A DNA stretch of 45,811 bases from an uncultured Roseburia sp. (lineage in GTDB: Bacteria > Bacillota > Clostridia > Lachnospirales > Lachnospiraceae). Of this stretch, positions 43,028 to 45,811 are shown piece after piece (positions within the stretch are counted from its first letter, which is position 1; each line of letters begins with the position of its first letter). Where the stretch lies: NCBI GenBank assembly GCA_947628935.1, contig CANRBT010000002.1, positions 1 to 45,811 on the forward strand. The letters are read 5' to 3'. The notes beneath the pieces are model-generated. The model was not told where the DNA came from. It saw only the letters and a program-made list of their open reading frames with translations, and did not search any database. A program made the position numbers and the translations under genes.

Positions 43028-43932
43028 GGATCGGAACATTTTTTTACACGATCAGGCAGGGGCTTGTCAATATTTGGAAAAATAAGATGTTTTCGCTCGC
43101 GTCGATCGCGACGATGACGGCGTGTATCTTTTTGTTTGGACTTTTTTACATGATCGTGACGAATTTCCAGGCGATGGTGCACGATGCCGAGGCCGGCGTT
43201 GCGGTCACGGTGCTGTTCGATCCGGGGATCTCGGAGCAGCGGATCGAGGAGATCGGAGAGCTGATCGCCGACCGGGTGGAGGTGTCCCGCTACGAATACA
43301 TATCTGCGGAGGAGGCGTGGGACAGCTTTAAGGACATTTATTTTGAGGGAAACGAGGCTGCTGCGGCGAGCTTTGCGGGGGACAACCCTCTGGCAAACTC
43401 CGCCAGCTATGCGATTTACATGAACGATATCTCCATGCAGTCTGTGCTGGTCAGTTATCTGGAGTCTATCGACGGGGTCCGCGAGGTGAAGCAGTCGGAG
43501 ATCGTGGCGAATACTCTGACGGATTTCAACAGCCTGATCGGATATATCTCGGCAGGTATCATTCTCATTCTGCTCGGCGTGGCGGTCTTTCTGATCAGCA
43601 ATACGATCACTGTGGGCATTTCTGTCCGCAGGGAGGAGATCGGCATTATGAAGCTGATCGGCGCGACGGATTATTTTGTGCGTGCGCCGTTTGTCGTGGA
43701 GGGAATTGTGATCGGGCTGATCGGCGCGGCGATCCCGCTCGGCATTCTGTATGGACTTTACGGGAGGATCATTCTCTATATTGAAGAGAGGTTCAGCTTT
43801 ATAGGAAGTATGATGCGGTTCCTAAGTGCGGAGGAGATTTTTCATACGCTTACGCCGGTCGCACTGGCGCTTGGAGTCGGCATAGGCTTTCTGGGGAGCC
43901 GGATCACGATCCGCAAGCACCTTAAGGTGTGA
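43024..43932 (+). CDS. ftsX: Cell-division permease-like protein FtsX
   Basis: Membrane partner of FtsE. The 302-residue protein has the N-terminal RQGLVNIWKNKMFSLASIATM, a first membrane helix (about 22-45), a large extracytoplasmic loop (about 46-170) with VSRYEYISAEEAWDSFK, and three further helices including ILLGVAVFLISNTITVGISVRREEIGIMKLIGATDYF. It transmits ATP hydrolysis to the wall-hydrolase activator encoded next. Confidence 0.95.
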   Translation: MRIGTFFYTIRQGLVNIWKNKMFSLASIATMTACIFLFGLFYMIVTNFQAMVHDAEAGVAVTVLFDPGISEQRIEEIGELIADRVEVSRYEYISAEEAWDSFKDIYFEGNEAAAASFAGDNPLANSASYAIYMNDISMQSVLVSYLESIDGVREVKQSEIVANTLTDFNSLIGYISAGIILILLGVAVFLISNTITVGISVRREEIGIMKLIGATDYFVRAPFVVEGIVIGLIGAAIPLGILYGLYGRIILYIEERFSFIGSMMRFLSAEEIFHTLTPVALALGVGIGFLGSRITIRKHLKV

Positions 43933-43951
43933 CAGTTTGGAAGTGTTGCCT

Positions 43952-45136
43952 ATGAAGAAAAGATATTTGCAGAAAACAATAGCGATGTCCCTTGTGCTGT
44001 TGATGATGACGGGCATGTCCCTGAAGGCGTCGTCGACGTCCACGACGTCGGATTCCCTTGCGCAGGCGCAGGAGGAGAAGGCGGCGCTGGAGAAGGCGCT
44101 TGCGGCGGCACAGGACACGATACGGGACCTCAAGGATTCCAAGGGGGACGTCCAGGAAAAGATCACGCAGCTCAATCGGGAGCTGCTCGACATCTCGGCG
44201 CGTATCACGGAGCTTGAAAATCAGCTCACGGAGAAGAGCGAGGATATCGCTGCGACGCAGGAGGATCTCGCGGATGCGAAGGAGCGGCAGGCGCAGCAGT
44301 ACGAGGACATGAAGCTGCGCATCCAGTTCATGTACGAGAACGGTCAGAGCTCTTATCTGGAGGCGCTGTTGTCCGCAAAAGACCTGGCGGAGTTTTTGAA
44401 CGCGGCGGAATATATCTCGCAGATCCAAAGCTACGACAGGGATAAGCTGCAGGAATTTGAGCAGATGATCGAGGACATCACGAACCTGGAGGCACAGCTT
44501 GAGCAGGAGTACGATGATCTTGAGGCGATGAAGGAGACTGTGGAGGAGAACAAGGCGTCGGTCGCGGCAATGATGCGTCAGAGGGAAAACGAACTGGCGG
44601 GTATCGAGAGCGGACTGTCGGACGCGCAGAGCGAGGCGGCGTTTTACGAGGCGGAGATCCAGGCGCAGGCGGAGCTGATCGCGGCGATCCAGCGTGCGGA
44701 GGCGGAGAAGGCTGCGGCAGGTATCGTGGATTCCTATAACGGAGGGGTATTCCGGTGGCCGTGCCCGAGCAGCACGCGCGTCACGAGCGATTACGGACCG
44801 CGCAGCAGCCCTATGGCGGGCGCGTCCTCCAACCATAAGGGAATCGACATCGGCGCTGCGAGCGGTGCGGATATCATTGCAGCTGCCGACGGAGTGGTAA
44901 AGGCGGCGACCTACAGCAGTTCGGCGGGCAACTATGTCATGATCGACCATGGCGGCGGGTTGTACACTGTGTACATGCATGCGTCTGCGCTGCTCGTGTC
45001 AGAGGGGCAGGCGGTGACGGCGGGTCAGGTGATCGCGAGGGTCGGCAGCACAGGGATATCTACCGCGAGCCATCTGCATTTTGGGGTGTCGTTGAATGGG
45101 AGTTATGTCAGCCCGTGGGGATATCTGGGCGGATGA
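43952..45136 (+). CDS. PcsB/EnvC-type M23 murein hydrolase activator
   Basis: The 394-residue protein has a signal peptide (residues 1-28), a long coiled coil (about 40-255, heptads rich in Glu, Leu, Ala and Gln), then an M23 domain with the zinc-site pattern NHKGIDIG (H-x3-D) and HLHFG, and the strand VTSDYGPRSSP. In streptococci PcsB, and in enterobacteria EnvC, the coiled coil docks on FtsX. The M23 motifs are kept here, so it may be an active endopeptidase and not only an activator. The ATG at 43952 follows ftsX after 19 bases; an upstream TTG at 43937 is less likely. Confidence 0.93.
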   Translation: MKKRYLQKTIAMSLVLLMMTGMSLKASSTSTTSDSLAQAQEEKAALEKALAAAQDTIRDLKDSKGDVQEKITQLNRELLDISARITELENQLTEKSEDIAATQEDLADAKERQAQQYEDMKLRIQFMYENGQSSYLEALLSAKDLAEFLNAAEYISQIQSYDRDKLQEFEQMIEDITNLEAQLEQEYDDLEAMKETVEENKASVAAMMRQRENELAGIESGLSDAQSEAAFYEAEIQAQAELIAAIQRAEAEKAAAGIVDSYNGGVFRWPCPSSTRVTSDYGPRSSPMAGASSNHKGIDIGAASGADIIAAADGVVKAATYSSSAGNYVMIDHGGGLYTVYMHASALLVSEGQAVTAGQVIARVGSTGISTASHLHFGVSLNGSYVSPWGYLGG

Positions 45137-45144
45137 TCTGTGGC

Positions 45145-45196
45145 GGGGCTGCGGATGTGGTATGTAAATATTTTACATGCTACGGCAGCCCCTTTT
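45145..45196 (+). terminator. Intrinsic terminator closing the ftsEX-pcsB unit
   Basis: GGGGCTGC (45145-45152) / GCAGCCCC (45185-45192) enclose a second stem whose tip is ATGTAAA-TAT-TTTACAT (45162-45178) flanked by GTGGT/GCTAC; TTTT follows. Confidence 0.8.
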
Positions 45197-45254
45197 GACA
45201 TATGCTTTACTGTGACGGCAGTGAGCGGGACAAAGAAGGAAATGAGGGAAAAGG

Positions 45255-45811
45255 ATGGAAGAGCGGTGGGAGACGATGGAAATACGGGAAAACAGGGGAC
45301 ATGCAGGACTGGGAACGGGGCTTCTGATCGGTGTGCTCGGGACCTTATTGGCGGGAGCGGCAGCCGTTTTTTTGGTTTGCGGGCTGACAGGGAACCGGAT
45401 CATCCTTGCGCCGGGCAGTGCTGCGTCCGGGTCGGGGAAGACTGTGCTGAACGAGGAAGCGGTGAGGAAGATCGCAGAGCTGGATGCCTATATTGAGACG
45501 TATTACTATGAGGATGTGGATGTGCAGGATCTGCGCAACGGCATCTATGCGGGGCTTCTGGAGGGGCTGGACGACCGCTATTCCCAGTACTATACCGCAG
45601 AGGAATATGAGGAGTCGCGCGTCGGCATGACGGGAAAGTATTACGGGATCGGCGCCGGGCTGAAGCAGGACATAGACACGATGGAGGTGACGGTCTCCCG
45701 TGTGTATGAGGGCACGCCGTCAGAGGCGGCAGGGCTTTTGGAGAAGGATGTGATACTTTCTGTGGACGGGGTAGATGCGACCTCCATGGAGGTGAGCGAT
45801 CTCGTGCTGTT
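45255..45811 (+). CDS. S41 C-terminal processing protease (CtpA-like), N-terminal part
   Basis: The first 185 codons run to the right edge without a stop. The protein has a short cytoplasmic segment, a membrane helix at about residues 18-44, a helical region with YIETYYYEDVDVQDLRNGIYAGLLEGLDDRYSQYYTAEEYEES (the conserved GLDDRYSQYYTxxEY core of CtpA proteins), then the start of a PDZ domain (YYGIGAGLKQD, YEGTPSEAAGLLEKDVILSVDG). The serine-lysine catalytic domain is outside the window. Proteases of this type often follow ftsEX-pcsB in clostridia and process exported wall proteins. AAAAGG precedes the ATG. Confidence 0.9.
   Translation, partial: MEERWETMEIRENRGHAGLGTGLLIGVLGTLLAGAAAVFLVCGLTGNRIILAPGSAASGSGKTVLNEEAVRKIAELDAYIETYYYEDVDVQDLRNGIYAGLLEGLDDRYSQYYTAEEYEESRVGMTGKYYGIGAGLKQDIDTMEVTVSRVYEGTPSEAAGLLEKDVILSVDGVDATSMEVSDLVL

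Noticed and set aside
45162-45178. Perfect palindrome ATGTAAA-TAT-TTTACAT as an operator for the S41 protease gene
   Set aside because: It forms the tip of the terminator stem at 45145-45196, which explains it.
45195-45200. TTGACA as -35 of the S41 protease gene
   Set aside because: No -10-like hexamer is present 16-18 bases downstream, and the motif lies in the T tail of the terminator.

Overview
The window looks like ordinary chromosomal backbone from a moderately GC-rich member of the Firmicutes, most likely a Lachnospiraceae (Clostridium cluster XIVa) bacterium. The gene families support this: type III glutamine synthetase, an Amt-PII fusion, DUF4250, a YjfB-like small protein, a GlpP antiterminator, a Crh-like HPr, WhiA and RapZ. 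Sigma-A promoters are close to TTGACA/TATAAT, and there are many U-tailed hairpin terminators. No insertion sequence, prophage, CRISPR array or rRNA was seen.

Layout. 1-1541: tail of a HEPN-domain gene, tRNA-Gly and tRNA-Phe, a small membrane protein and a zinc-ribbon/HTH protein. 1649-3765: glutamate racemase and a cation/proton antiporter. 4015-7605: a secreted multi-domain protein, then an ECF sigma factor translationally coupled to a membrane protein that looks like its anti-sigma factor and ends in an NlpC/P60 domain. 7622-11365 (minus strand): a glycerol-3-phosphate oxidation operon (GlpA-like, GlpB-like, DUF1667, GlpP) behind a leader that appears to contain a terminator. 11623-14454: a metallopeptidase, two small proteins and CTP synthase. 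14746-25965: ftsH-uvrC, then hprK, M18 aminopeptidase, murB, rapZ, whiA, crh-like, lipid kinase and fba, a block joining carbon-catabolite control, cell-wall precursor synthesis and glycolysis. 26203-31296: a nitrogen block with glutamine synthetase III, an ammonium transporter fused to its PII regulator, and a degenerate receiver-domain protein. 31375-38960: a class A PBP, YigZ, tRNA-Gln, acyl-ACP thioesterase, CvfB, RidA, YjfB-like protein and an SH3/NlpC wall hydrolase. 39114-45811: a DnaA-box cluster, a TagA-like glycosyltransferase, YitT, a CdaR-like regulator, then ftsE-ftsX with a PcsB/EnvC-type hydrolase activator and the start of an S41 protease.

The strongest leads are as follows. 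(1) The sigma/anti-sigma pair carries an NlpC/P60 domain whose catalytic cysteine is serine, while a close paralogue of that domain elsewhere in the window keeps the cysteine; this suggests a wall-sensing pseudo-hydrolase. (2) The Amt-PII fusion has a structured, terminator-containing leader and is followed by a receiver domain lacking the phospho-acceptor aspartate. (3) A cluster of DnaA boxes lies away from any dnaA/dnaN locus. (4) A glp leader RNA has mutually exclusive pairings next to a GlpP gene. All functions are inferred from reading the sequence; no database search was run.
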